NCBI GenBank assembly: GCA_000827265.1
Contig: KN834749.1
Span: 1,105,500-1,169,499, forward strand
DNA length: 64,000 nucleotides
Direction of reading: 5' to 3'
Source: Collybiopsis luxurians FD-317 M1
Taxonomy: Eukaryota > Basidiomycota > Agaricomycetes > Agaricales > Omphalotaceae
Positions within the stretch are counted from its first letter, which is position 1. The number at the start of each line of letters is the position of its first letter. The notes under the pieces were generated by a model, which was not told where the DNA came from, ran no database searches, and saw nothing but the letters and a program-made list of their open reading frames with translations. This document shows, one piece after another, positions 34,158-46,315 of this stretch. The position numbers were made by a program, and so were the translations under genes.

Positions 34158-34483
34158 GATTGTTGTGGATGAAGAAGCGAAATTGACAGCTCAGGGCGCT
34201 GAAGCCTGAGAAAATACCATTAAGCCTCAAGGTCCTCCGACAGTTATCCCCGGATTTCTAATATACAAAGCACCATGAACATATTCCATTCCTTCCAGAA
34301 ACCTTGTTCAACCCATCTGCCGTTGTTAGAGCGGTAAATGATCAATGGATTCAAAAGAAAATAAAAAAAAAAAAAAAAGATTGGAAGCTTACATACTAAA
34401 AGTAGGTCAATGTCAGTTGTTTGTATGCGCATGATTTGCTTCGATTGTCCAAATACTCGTACCTCCTTCTGATCCTCCCCGTC
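34158..34483. promoter_or_regulatory. Divergent promoter, REEP gene / Zn2Cys6 factor
   Basis: 326 bp with an A-rich run at about 34362-34378. A long minus-strand open frame crosses it but has no recognisable domain and overlaps the first exon of the Zn2Cys6 gene antisense. Confidence 0.4.
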
Positions 34484-37400
34484 ATGAACCCGGCTCAGCA
34501 GGGCCCCTCTGTCGTCCAGAAGCAGGAGGACATGGGCGACGATAGAAACGAAAAGCGAGAGGTCAAGCCAGTCGTCAAGACCTTGAATAGAGTTCCACGT
34601 AACTGTCTTCTTTTTCCTTTTTTTCGTGGCGGTCACTCCTCACACTACAGTCTTTTATAGGTGCCTGTGTAAGTTTTTCTAGATCCCAAATCATAGCAGG
34701 CCTCTATATCAATCTCGTCTTTTTGGAACAATAGAATGCCTGCAGGAAGCAGAAGATGCGCTGTGAAGGTGCAGATAATCCACCTTGCAAACGTTGCCGC
34801 AATGCCGGCTTGGAATGTCTCTTTGAAAAGCCTTCAAGGGAAGCCACATTGACAGGAGAAGCCGGTCTAGAGTGAGTCATGCTCTTCTCCATGCCTGGCG
34901 CGAGATTTAACCTCCATTGGTCAGGCGAATTCGTAGTCTTGAAACTCATGTCGTTGAGATTCGACACACACAGAATTCGATTCTCAGTACCTTGGCTGAG
35001 ATACAAGTCTCATTGCGCGGAGCCACCTTCCAGACCCGTTCTCCGTCCGCCTATCCTCCTACTTTTCACCATCAATCACCAAACCTTCATTCGCCATCCA
35101 TATCAACGCCTCCAACAGTTCATCCTCATACCGCCGAGATACAGTCTTCTTCTCCAGCTCAAGGGCCCAATCCCTATACCGCTCACCCTTTGAATCCCTC
35201 AGCCTCTTCGAGGCAGTCCAGGCCTCCGATAAGTACCTATCCTTCTCAGAACTCTCAAGCGTCGCCTGTGGAGTATCATCAGCAAGGTCCTCAATACTCC
35301 CAGCAGTATCCCCAAAATGGCAACTATCAACAACAGACTCAACAATCAGCGTCACAGCCGGGTGGGCCAGTCCTACCTCCATTCTCAAGTCTGCAATCAA
35401 TGAGTCATTTGCACCCTCAATCTTCTGTCCGATTCCAGGGAACTCCAGAAGATCACGCTCGAGCCGGACGTCAGTCAGGTCCTGGTAAAAGACAAGCTCC
35501 CTCTTCCTCTAATGTCACTAGTGCGAATTCCTCAGATGTTGAGGACGATGAAAGCGGTGAATTACCGGCCCAGGGGCTTGTTGCGCCCTGGGAAGTTCTC
35601 AGAGGATTGGCAGATGTCGCTTCTGAAAGAGCTGCCAAGGTATTATAATTCAAAGCATTCCAATTCAAGCCATATCTGATGCCGCGCACAGGAGAACGGC
35701 GATAGCAGCGAGCCGCAAAGTCGTGCTCGTACCCCAACACCTGAACGGCAACCTCGACCCACCAAGCGAAGAAAGTTGCGCCACAGGGTTCCTCGCGTCT
35801 TAACTTTTCCTGACGGTGCGCTTTTCTCCATACTCCTAAAACTTTTCCTGGAGTTGAACTCGCCACTGAGCAGTGGTCACTAAGAGTATTGTGAGTGAAG
35901 CTGACGCCCGGGAGTTGTTTCGGATGTGAGTTTGTATGCAATCCGACCGCCGATGTTCTGTCTCACTTCAGTTCATATCTAGTTTCTACCATGGCTGTTC
36001 TACATTCCTGTGAGTGTCTTTCTAACCACATCCTTTCTATACTAATTCTCATTAGGCCTGTTTTCGACTATAACGTCGATACCTTTGATGCATTGCACGA
36101 ACGTTCCCCTTTTGCTGTGAATTGCATCTGCCTCGTTGCCGCCAGGGTGCGCGATGGTGGAGGTGAACAATTCCACGTTCTATATTAAGCCGAAGCTTAC
36201 ACAGCGTAGGAAAACCGAGCGAGATACACAAAACATGTTTGGAGGAAGTCCAAGCAATTTCATGCGCTACCCTGTTCGCTCCTGTGTCTCGAGTGGAAGC
36301 TGTTCAGGCTATGAGTGAGTGCTTCATTTTCAATTTGCGGGGCGCAAGCTTCACATTGTGGTCCCTAGTCCTTGTCTCCGGATGGTCAGACAACGGTTGG
36401 CTTAGTGGGGTGCGTTCTCCTCTTAGTACAGAGGTATTATCCTAAAACCTGTATGTCTTTAGGGCCACGCCGTACGTATGGGTATGGAGCTGTGTAAGGA
36501 GGTTCCTACCGTTTATGAGATTTATTCTCATCAGCATCCCATGTAGCTTTACACAAAGCCTGGCCCCGTCTCCTTCGCCGTATCGAGGCAAACAAGGCCA
36601 GTCTCGAAGACAGAGATCTAGTTGTCGCTTCCCGAACATGGTTCTGTCTTTATCTCTTTGAGCATCAGTGAGTGTCCATATCAGGAATTTAAGATTTTAA
36701 GCTTTCTGACTAATACCGAAATCCCCAGATTGTCTTATGGCACCGGTCGACCCGCCGTACTCAAAGATGATGAAAGCATCCGAAATTGCCGTCGACTGCT
36801 ACAGCATCCTCTCGCCATTGAGGATGATATGAGGCTTGTATCGACTGTCGAACTGATTACTCTGCGCGAAAGGATTCACAATGCGCTTTCGTCTTTTGAT
36901 GAACCGGTTAAAGAGTCAGACTTTGAGGAGCTGAAAAAAGCTGATGCCTCTTTCCGTGTGTGGTTTGCGACATGGGACAACGCATTCTCGCAAAAGTATG
37001 AGGACGCTGGTCAGTGTAGTGTTTTCTTATGACCATTGTCCCACACTAAAAGCCCGGTAGCGTTCTATCGGCAAAGTCTTCAAATTCAACAAATTCACGC
37101 TGAACTTTTTCACAATGCTACAGCTCTTCGTGGCATCAATGGTCCGGAAGATGTAGAAAGGATGCCACAGGTTCAAAGAGAATTGGCTTTGCGCTCGATA
37201 CAGATTGCCCGACAAGGCTTGGACCTGACCGTCAATTCGCCTTCCTATAGAGAAGGGATGAAGTACGGTCAGTCAACATTCTTGCTTCTTTTTTCGCGCA
37301 CCCGCTGATGATATAATTTTAGCCGTTCATTATACCCACGCAACAGCCACCTTTGCTGCTTCATTTTTGTTGCGTTTGGCTCGGCTATTGTAAGTCCTAT

Positions 37401-38011
37401 CACAGGTAATTGTTCAAGTTATTCTGAGATATTTCCCTAGTCCGAACGAGACCGACACGTACGATATCAAAAACAAGGTCGAACACCTGGCGAATCTCAT
37501 GGCCGAACGTGAGTTTTCTTGCTTTGTACCGTTTTGTTTCTCAGAGTCTCCTTTAACAGTTCCTGGCAAGCGATATGCTCTGACGCTTCAACTCATGTTG
37601 AAGAGATTTAAGAAGCGAAAGTCTGCTTCAACCTCTCGGTCGCCCAAGGCGACTCGAGAGCCTCACCGAAATGTGAGCGTCATGGAACACCCAAGTAGTA
37701 GCGGTGCCATGCCAGCTCCTCAGGTTGCTTATTCGCCAGTATACGATACCAATTATACACCTCACCCAGAGAACATGATGGTGGCTGGTCACCCTCAAAT
37801 GCCAATGCAACATCAGCAAGTACAACATCAACATCACATCCACCCTGCGGATGCAGAGAATATTTGGCGAGGTTTTGAAATGACTGCGAATGAGCAACTT
37901 CCTGTTTGGATATCAGACCAAACGTTGGGTGGCACTTCATTTTCTCAAAATGGAATGGATGCATTTTTACTTCCTAATGAATATTTCCCCGGAGGCCCTC
38001 AAATTTTCTAG
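34484..38011 (+). CDS. Zn2Cys6 transcription factor with fungal-specific (MHR) domain
   Basis: Nuclear DNA-binding regulator. The first exon starts MNPAQQGPSVVQKQEDMGDD and ends RVP plus one base. An 8-nt micro-exon (34661-34668) completes R and supplies GAC, and the third exon begins at 34735. Together they give RGACNACRKQKMRCEGADN, PPCKRCRNAGLEC, a complete six-cysteine binuclear cluster. A coiled coil GLERIRSLETHVVEIR follows, then Gln/Pro/Ser-rich sequence and a conserved linker VAPWEVLRGLADVASERAAK. The MHR domain includes FDALHERSPFAVNCICLVAA, VEAVQAM, WSDNGWLSGGHAVRMGMEL, FCLYLFEHQ and LSYGTGRPAVLKDDESIRNC. The C-terminal region is Gln/His-rich and ends FPGGPQIF. The target genes are unknown. 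Confidence 0.9.
34661..34668 (+). other. 8-nt micro-exon carrying the first zinc-cluster cysteine
   Basis: The exon GTGCCTGT sits between acceptor TTTATAG (intron 34599-34660) and donor GTAAGT (intron 34669-34734). It finishes an Arg codon and encodes Ala-Cys. Without it the Zn2Cys6 domain would lack its first cysteine and the frame would shift. Confidence 0.75.
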
Positions 38012-38194
38012 GACATGTCTAGTTAGTGTATTTCTCTCTTTTTTGTGTTGTGCTTCTAGGCGAGTTACCTCCTATCCATGCTGTATCATAGTGACCTTGT
38101 ACGTAACGGCTGTCTACTGTTTTGATTTGCTATGATGCGCTTTGACCGCTTTGACCGATAACTCTATTCTGATCCTCCACTTGAGTGAAAAAAA

Positions 38195-40396
38195 ATGAGC
38201 AACCCTGAATCGTCTCGCCCTTACGGACACGACGCGGATAGTTACCCTTTCAATAAAACGAATGAACCGCCTATGTTTCGCGACCTCGAAAAAGGCCATC
38301 AAACACGCGGAACAGATTCTACAAAACTCGGCCCTTTCTCAAAAATTTCTTCTCTCCTCTCGAATAGCTCCCTCGTTCTCAACTCGACTTCGGATCCTCG
38401 CCAACAGTCTAATTCTACCCTGGTCGATGAACGGGAGGATGACAAGTACACATCGTTCAAGAATCGAGACCGCAAGCGATTTTCTATTACTTCGGGAATG
38501 ACTGCTGTCCCAGTGCTTTCTGTGCTTCAGCGGACGCGTCGTCCGTCCGTTATAACGCGCCATGTTGAAGGTAGCTTTTGACTACATGCTTTTCTTGGGC
38601 AGTGTACTCATCGACGTTGTTAGATATGCGGACCAGGCAAAAGTTTATTCTCAAACTTTCCAGGGCGTTGCTTTCGTTTGGGGCTCCTTCTCATAGAATT
38701 ACTTCGCAACTTACAAGCGCAGCTCAGATCCTAGGTGTCGAAGCCGAATTCGTACATCTACCCAATATCATCATCGTGTCTCTCAAGAGCGACCCAAATG
38801 CTCCTTCTGCAAGAACCTATTTTGTGCGCGCCACAGGGCGTGTTGCATTGACCTCGCTTCACCAAGTCCACTTGATCTATCGCGACGTACTTCACGACAG
38901 ATTGGGCGCAGGAGAAGCTACGAAGTCTCTCCGTCATTTGCTGCGGGAACACCCTATTTATCCTCTTTACTTCCGGTGCATATTGGCCTTCTTCTCTGCC
39001 TCCGTCATCTGCGCTGTCTCGTTCGGTGGTTCTTTCGTCGATATGTGGTTCAGCGGACTGTGTGCATGCGTTTTACAGTACTTAGGCTTGAATGCTGCCA
39101 ATAAAAGTGCCATGTATGCGAATGTATACGAGTGTGTCCCCATCGTTCACTTTCTCTAATTGTATACTCATTATCATATCTAGAATCTCTGTCTCGATAA
39201 TTGTCGCCTTTGTCGCGAGGGCCTTGAGCAATGTCCCTGGCAATTGGTTCTGTTACAGCGCTATATCCTCTGCGGGCGTAGTTCTCATTCTGCCCGGTTT
39301 CACCGTTTGTGAGTGTCTCCAAACTCTGGTTCACAATGTTGACGACTCCATCTCACCATCTCCACAGTGGTCAGCGCCTTAGAGCTAATGTCACGTAACC
39401 TGTTTTGCGGAAGCGTCAGAATCGTATATGCGGTGATATACACGTTATTCCTGGCAAGTGGACGAGACTTGATTTGAATGAAAAACTTGTATTTACGAGC
39501 GAGTAGGGATTTGGCCTGACGATCGGCTCTGACTTTTACTTAGTTGTGGATCGTCACGCTAGGAAAGCATACTACACCGGAAATATTCCAACCAACTTGA
39601 CCTACACTCATGGACGGTTCGTTATGGCCAATGGAAGCATCCCTTTCGCCCCGATTCAAGGAGTTCTCGGTCAAGGCAGCTCTTTGAATTATGAACAACA
39701 GCATCTGATCAAAGGTAGATGAGTTCAGCATTTCAGTGCGAAGTAAAATCTTACCATAGAATTCTGCAGGCTGTTTCAGAGATCCCTCTTGGCACTGGAC
39801 GAAGCAACCCTTTCCATGGTGGTCGTTGTTTTTTCTAGTCCCGTTGTACTCTACCCTTTCGTCTCTGGGCAATCTTCAGCGATTCCGAAGCGTGCAGTTG
39901 CCGATCATGGTTCTTTTCTCCTGCTGTTCTTATGCCGCGAATAAAGGTACCAGTATCCTTCTTCCTGGACGAACCGATATCGTTTCTGCCGCCGGCGCGT
40001 TTGTGATTGGGCTGCTTGGAAACTTTTACTCTCGGCTGATCGGAGGAACTGCGTTTACTTCTATGGTGACGGGCGTATTGTTTTTAGTGCCTGTGAGTGT
40101 ATCTTCTCTCACTTCGATGCCGTAGAAAATCGTAAAATCGTATTCATAGTCTGGTATCGCGCAAGGAGGAGGCATAACTCAGACCTATCACTCGTCTGCG
40201 GAACAATATTCGACCGGCTTCTCACTCGCATTGCGTATGATTTCCGTAGCATCCGGTGTTACTATTGGGCTTTTTGTAAGCCAAGTCCTGGGTAAGTTTT
40301 CACTCTCCATAATATTCCGGGATGTCAAACTTCATTATCATATATTCAGTTTATCTCTTTGGGACACGGAAAAACGCCGCGTATTTTGCGTTCTGA
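38195..40396 (+). CDS. PRM10: Prm10/ThrE-type (DUF1212) multipass membrane protein
   Basis: Fungal member of the threonine/serine exporter-like family; in yeast Prm10 is pheromone-regulated. A hydrophilic N terminus (MSNPESSRPYGHDADSYPFN) precedes the conserved domain: RQKFILKLSRALLSFGAPSH, RITSQLTSAAQILGVEAEFV, HLPNIIIVSL and LREHPIYPLYFRCILAFFSA. Membrane helices continue over several exons, including FCYSAISSAGVVLILPGFTV, VVSALELMSRNLFCGSVRIV, GFGLTIGSDFY and IVSAAGAFVIGLLGNFYSRL. Conserved ALELMSRN and IPTNLTYTHG-type loops are present. The last exon joins VLVYLFGTRKNAAYFAF before the stop at 40396. Substrate unknown; location in yeast is a membrane. Confidence 0.9.
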
Positions 40397-41544
40397 ATCC
40401 AGTTTCACTCGCTTTACGTTGAGATCAAACTGAGGGAGTACGTAGGCTGTATTGAACGGATGTGAAGACATTCATAGAAATTGTATACGACTCTTATCCC
40501 CTAATTTTTAAGTGATTGCTGATTTCTTTGTCCATGCCGGCCGAGCCGCCTGGGGCATTTCACAAGCCGGCCGCGCTCATGAGATAAGCCGATGAAGATG
40601 GGAACATAGCCTTCGGAGTACTATCAATGTCCCAGAGTTGCAATCGGGCAAATAAATCCTTTCGTTTGAACGCAATTTCCATCTGTTACTCTTCAAAATT
40701 TTAATCTAAGCTCTTATATGTGTATGCAAGAGGCCTATTGGCTTTAAGATGTGAAATATATTACGAGAAAAGTATTGAGGATTTTCTGAAAATAGTGAAA
40801 CTCCAGTTGCAAGTCACTTTTCGACGCCGGCTCGTACTCAGACTGCTTCAAAACTCCCAAAACTTATACTGTAGCCATATTACACCTATTTGATACTAAT
40901 TCACTCGTTCCGCAGTTTTTAGGACTTGAGTATCACCTAGAACTTGCTTCAAACAGGCCAGGAGAACGTAAGTTGCAATTTGCCCATACACTTTGGAATC
41001 GCCGGACCGGATTGCAACTCCCGCCATTTTCTGACCTCAAACCGGCTTCGCGTTGGCTACACCTGGAGCCATTCTAAAATCCTCAAACTTGGCTAAATTC
41101 AGATTTAGAATATATTTACAATGTATGGAAAAAATAGAGCTCATCTGCTTAAAAATGCACAAGTTTTTCTATACCGACATTTTCGGTTGCAACTCTGGGA
41201 CATTGATAGTAGTGGTCAGTAGAACCTGATTTCTGACCAAGGGTCCTCTGTATACGAAGAAGTAGAGGCCCGATATCAGGATAGCTACTAACCATGGCAA
41301 AATTAGAGTTTTCGTCATAGATAGAGCCTGCAGGTTGAAAGCACTGAAGTCTGGAAGTTGATAACTTGCTTGTCTGGTTCTCGATGGAAACAAGATTAAA
41401 CATAATACTCAGATATATAGGTAGAATACAACAACGTGTTAGAAATACGAATATCCTTGAAGGATGATCAAAAGACAAACGAGTAAGATAAAATGAATCA
41501 AATAAATCTACGCATATTCTAGTGTAAGAAATAGAATATAAATA
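40397..41544. other. Convergent intergenic region, no gene recognised
   Basis: About 1.15 kb between two 3' ends. The left half has several CCGGC-containing strings (two GCCGGCCG copies near 40538-40575, GCCGGCTC near 40830, ACCGG near 40998 and 41043). The right half is AT-rich. Open frames here are short and lack homology cues. It could hold long 3' UTRs or a non-coding transcript; nothing decisive is visible. Confidence 0.45.
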
Positions 41545-44500
41545 TCAGTCTTTGAAAAGTTCCTGAAGCTCTTCCAAACGACGGGCTGTTAGGTCTGCTT
41601 TGCTCATATTCTGGCCCAATGTCATATTGGCAAGAGCAGTCTTCTTCTTCTGTACCGCCAAAAGCCTATCTTCAATAGAATTTTCAATGATCAGTTTCAC
41701 AGTGGTAACAGGCCGAGTTTGTCCGAGACGGTGCTGCAGACAGCCGATGAGTACAACGAAAAAAATAGTTGCATCGAAGGGACCCACAATGCGGTCAACA
41801 GCTTGATTCTCAACGGCAGGATTCCTGGAATCGTATCAATAAAAACAATCATTAAAGACCTTGGAACGAGCGTACCAATAGGGATCCATAAGATAAACTC
41901 TGAACATAAAAAACATGAGCCTTGGCCATTCTCATTGCTATCAGATGACTCGCCTTTGAGCAGCTGTTAAATTTAAACCTACGCCGCCGGCTTTGAGACT
42001 GACGAGCAAGACTTCACACTTGGGATCGCGTTTTAGAGCATCCATGGCACGTGAACGCTCATCTCGCTTCATTGTTCCATCGAGGCGGTCATACTGGATT
42101 TTGGCAGATTCCAGAGCATCTTCAATTCTGCAGAAACACAAGAGTTAGCGAATACGAATGCACCAGCGATTAACTTACTTGTCGAGCATCGATGTCCACT
42201 GGGAGCTATAGGAAAACCATCAGCGAGACGTTCAACGGCACACTCCCAGACCTACAAAACCACTGTTTTCACTACCCCGTCATCCAATTGATTTCCATTC
42301 GAGTCGGTCATTTGTATGTCAATCGATTCAGGGTCGTAATTAGCCGAGTATGGATTTGCTTTCGAAAATTGAACCAGATCAAGCATCAGAGCTTTAACTT
42401 TTGTGGAGGGTGTGAACGCAGGCGCTTGTCCCTTTTGTCTTTTCTCGCGCTTGCCCGATTTCTTTTTAGCTGTGGGGTTGTTTTCTATTGGGTTGGATTT
42501 CACTTCGAGAGCGTCGGTGGGCTGTAGTGATGTTTGGCAAGCAGGGCAAGGGGAAGGAAAAGACGATGAGGTCTGGGACACATCTGGCCAACCTGGGTAG
42601 ACACATTGACGATAACAGCCAATGCAGAAAAGATGTTGACAGCGAGTGAGTATGGCTCTCGGAAATGAGGGACTACTTGCGCGAGTGGAAGTTCTGGAAG
42701 AGGAATTCTTTGACTTCTTTGGCCGTTTCGGAGCGCTTGGAGTATCATCCTCTGCTATGTTCTCGTTGATAGCACAGAGTTCTGCGCTACATTCAACACA
42801 TTGTGTCATGCCCGCCTCGCGAAGTAAACCAAAGATGACATTGGCATGAGCAAGAGTAAGACCATCCTTTTCAATCGCAGCCACCGTATCTTTCATTGAG
42901 GCAACGGACTGGTCCTCAGATATAAGCCCTTTGCCCTCAACTAGCTCAAAATGATCACAAATTTGACGAAGGCGAAGGATTTTCTGCAGGATACCGACGT
43001 AGTTCTTCATGACCTCGTTCTTGTCCGACATTTCTGTGAATTCCGCTTTGGATTCGTTGAAAAACTGGTCGTAGATACCTTGTTCTTGAGAGTCAAATTT
43101 GAGAAACCGAAGCTCATCACGACGAGGAGGGAGCGAAAGTATTCGTTTTCCGTCTTCGTTCGTGGACTCTTTAGTTCGACGTAGCGTGATGCATTTCATG
43201 ACCATCTGAAGGCGAGCGATGCCCAGAGGTTGCCCGAATTTAACCGGCGAGCCAATCCACTCGGTCCAGGCATTCTTGTCATCTAGTGGACTCAAGCGCA
43301 GGAACTTGATTAGAGCGAATACATCGTCGAGCTTATTCTGAACAGGTGTACCCGTCAGACATAACCTTCGGTCAGCCACGAGGTCGCAAGATGCTCGACT
43401 CGCGACAGTTCCGGTCTCTTTGATACAGCTAGAACAGGGATGAGAATGGGGGTAGCCGGTTACCAACGTGGAACACTTACTGAGCCTCGTCGAGTACCAC
43501 CCTGAACCAATGGATGCTCTGCAATGCACTCGTCGCTTCATTCGCGTGGAGAACGATCTGCTTTTTCCTCTTCGTACCCTTCTTTGGCTTAGGAATGCGT
43601 AAAACTTGATTGCCATGTTCATCGAAATCTACGCCGCCGACGCTATCTGCATCGCTCTCTTCCTCCTCATCAGCCTCTGCAGTAGTGATACTACGCGTTT
43701 GTTTTGAGTACTCTGAAGCAAGAGTTGCGTATGTTGTGATAACGGCATCGAAGTCAGCGAGAAACGCCGGATCCGGTCGGCGCGCATTTCCATGGTAGAC
43801 ATAGACTCGTAAAGAAGTACCTTCTCGTATGCGGCCAGCTTTGATGTCTGTTTTCACGTCATCGAGAACGGGCATTTGCTGAGAGGAAGATGGAGGTCCC
43901 GACGCCGAGGAGCATCCAGATGACGGGGCACAATTACCGTTTGATATACCTCCTGCACCGCCGAACACGTGAACATCACCTTTCCAGTGCTCCCTGAACT
44001 GATCTTCCCAGTTGGCAACAGTCGAAAGAGGGCATATAATCAGCGTAGCACGACTTTTTGTCTTGATGCGGGAAGCGCGAACAAATTCCGACGCAAGTTT
44101 TTCCTGCATCCTTTGAGCTTTAGCTTTCGCCTTGCCCGAAGGCGCCGCGGTATCGGGCATTCCCCATACTGAGCCCGAAAAAGAAGCGGGGTCCGGCATT
44201 TCCGGTTCGGTAGGGGCTGGCTCAACTTGATCAAGAGGGCTCGAAGCAAAGGATTTCGAGGATCGGAGAGTAGCGGCAATGAGCGATACACAGGTAATAG
44301 TTTTACCCAAACCCATCTGCAAGCACTTAGCGTGAAAAGACAAAACATAGAAGAACACGCGCACATCGTCTGCCAAAATGGCACCCTTCGCCTCCTGAGG
44401 TTGCTCAAAAGATTCACTTTGTGTCACAGCATGCACCCAGTATTCCCGCCCACCCAGAGGTTTGTGATGCCGCTTCCAGAGCGAAGAAAAATTGCCACTT

Positions 44501-46005
44501 TCATCAGGCTTTTCTCGTTCTCGCTCCAACAAGAACGTCAGTGCCTTCTTCTGATGGGGATACAGAGTAGTAGCAATTTCGAAAGCTGAGGAGGATGTTG
44601 ATCGAATAGAAAAGATTACAGGAAATTCTAAGCGTACCAGCCTCAGTCTCCATCAATTGATCACCACCTTTGATACTCTTAAAAACTTCATCAATCTGGC
44701 TCCTCTGTACTTCCACACTCTTTGCTGATACTTGCGAGGTCGTCCAACGCGAAATGTTGTTCGTAGGGTAAATAGTCAGGCTGCTATGTCCCCCGGGTGG
44801 GGGATTATGAGGATTAAAGTAATAGAAAGGGTTATATCTTCGAAGGTCGTAAGGAGGTGTAGGATGGTCTAGGAGTAGGCCGTTCTGAAACATGAATGGG
44901 CCAACGGTTGAAATGTTTCCTTTGGGAGTGTAAACCATCATTTGGAGTGGTAGTATAGGCAACTGCAGAAGGGATCAGATATAAAGACGCAGAGACAATC
45001 GTGACATACATTTGCTGGACCTTTCCGAACCTTGGCTTCGACCCTAATCAAACCTTTGCTCAACAATCCTCCAAGACTTGTAGCGATTTTCTGCTCAACC
45101 ACTCCGAACGAGTCGCAGACACCGGTGACAGGGATATGACTGGGTATCTTGATATGAATTGTATCAGAGCCTTCGATTTTGGTCGGATTATGTTCATACT
45201 GAAGTCTTTATTCGAACTGAGTTACTGCCAGCTTGAATAGAGAGAATCCTTACCTGACTGGGACCCAGGAAGGCTCTGTCGTGCCAGGTTCCTGGACTAT
45301 ATATGGAACGGGATAAAGAACCAAAGCTGTTGCAGACAGCTGTCCTATGCAAATGGCTGCTCTAGCGTCCAGGTCGGGGGGTAGATTATTACCGTTCTGA
45401 AAATAGTATTGTTGGGCGGGTGGACTGGGAGATCTTGTGAGATCTATAACATTACTTGTCGAAGGACGAGAATGTGGATGGTATGCAGGGGGGCGGGGCT
45501 GTGGGGGGGCTGGGTCATGAGACGCTCTGTGAGGGAAAAATGCAGAAGAATTCGAAGGTCCAGTGAATGGGGGCTTGTATGGTTCGGAGTGTACCGGGGG
45601 CTGACTGAAAGGGTGGGGACTCGCAGAAATGTTCGGCTTCATGTAAAAAGAATTCGCGGTATGGGTCGGGTGAGGGTGAGCATACAAAGGCCCTAAGAGG
45701 GTTGAAGTGGCTGATCGTGAGGGGGAACGCGACGCGAAAATAGCGGTGGCCGAGCCATTTCGTGGTGATTGCTCATCATCTACCCGAAGCCGTTTTTGCA
45801 TTCTGGGCGCAGCAAACTGTTCTTCATCTTCAGAATCACCGGTTAAATCTAAAAGTGTTATCAGTCAGCAGAAGCTTAGAGAAAAAAAAAACCTGGGTTT
45901 ACCAATGGGATCATTGGAGGGATTGTGGCGAAACGACAACGATAGGCTGGAGAGGGAAGGAGTCGGCGTCACTGGCGGCGGCTGAGAAGTTATTGAGCCA
46001 GCCAT
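41545..46005 (-). CDS. SNF2 ATPase with RING finger and SUMO-interaction-like motifs (Rad5/HLTF/Uls1-type)
   Basis: Nuclear translocase with ubiquitin-ligase RING. The N terminus starts MAGSITSQPPPVTPTPSL and carries two SIM-like motifs: PIDLTGDSEDEE (across the first intron) and NVIDLTRSPSPP. A middle domain (AAICIGQLSATALVLYPVPY) precedes the helicase. Motif I is MGLGKTITCVSLIAATL, the Walker B segment RVVLDEAQ is of the DEAQ type, and motif III is RRLCLTGTPVQNKLDDVFAL. Inserted between the lobes is a C3HC4 RING: CVECSAELC, then LTRCQHLFCIGCYRQ, then CPACQTSL. The C-terminal lobe has YDRLDGTMKRDERSRAMDAL, VLLVSLKAGGVGLNLTAAQR and the terminal LLAVQKKKTALANMTLGQ, ending ELFKD. Two SIMs suggest a SUMO-targeted ligase of the Uls1 or S. 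pombe Rrp1/Rrp2 kind; Rad5/HLTF is the alternative. Confidence 0.88.
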
Positions 46006-46315
46006 TTGCTGGTGGCGATGGTAGTCAAAGTCAAGGCCAGGGAAAATTAATTAAGGACTGGTTATCGTCGATGACAGAAAGCAGATACGAAAGGGACTGT
46101 CAATTTTACACGTGACTCTTAGTCATCCAACAGCAAACATTTTCTTAGTCTGTTCTGAAGCTTTGAAGTCTCATCGTCGGGCTTAGTCAAAATCCAAAAG
46201 GCCGGCGCCGACAGTGGTTCGGCCTTGTTACGCCAAGAATAGTCGTTGACGCTAGTTGCATCCTACAAGTAAAACTATATATAATAGTATTAATGTATAT
46301 CACTCCCAGTTTTTG
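46006..46315. promoter_or_regulatory. Upstream region of the SNF2-RING gene
   Basis: 310 bp between the SNF2-RING start and the stop of the next gene. It contains AAGGCCGGCGCCGAC near 46199 and an AT-rich stretch after 46260. No gene is seen. Confidence 0.4.

Noticed and set aside
41149..41478. 109-codon minus-strand open frame in the convergent gap
   Set aside because: Composition and lack of any motif suggest chance; there is no supporting splice structure.
43610..43798. Various 60-130 codon frames opposite the two SNF2 genes
   Set aside because: They are mirror frames of strongly conserved helicase exons.
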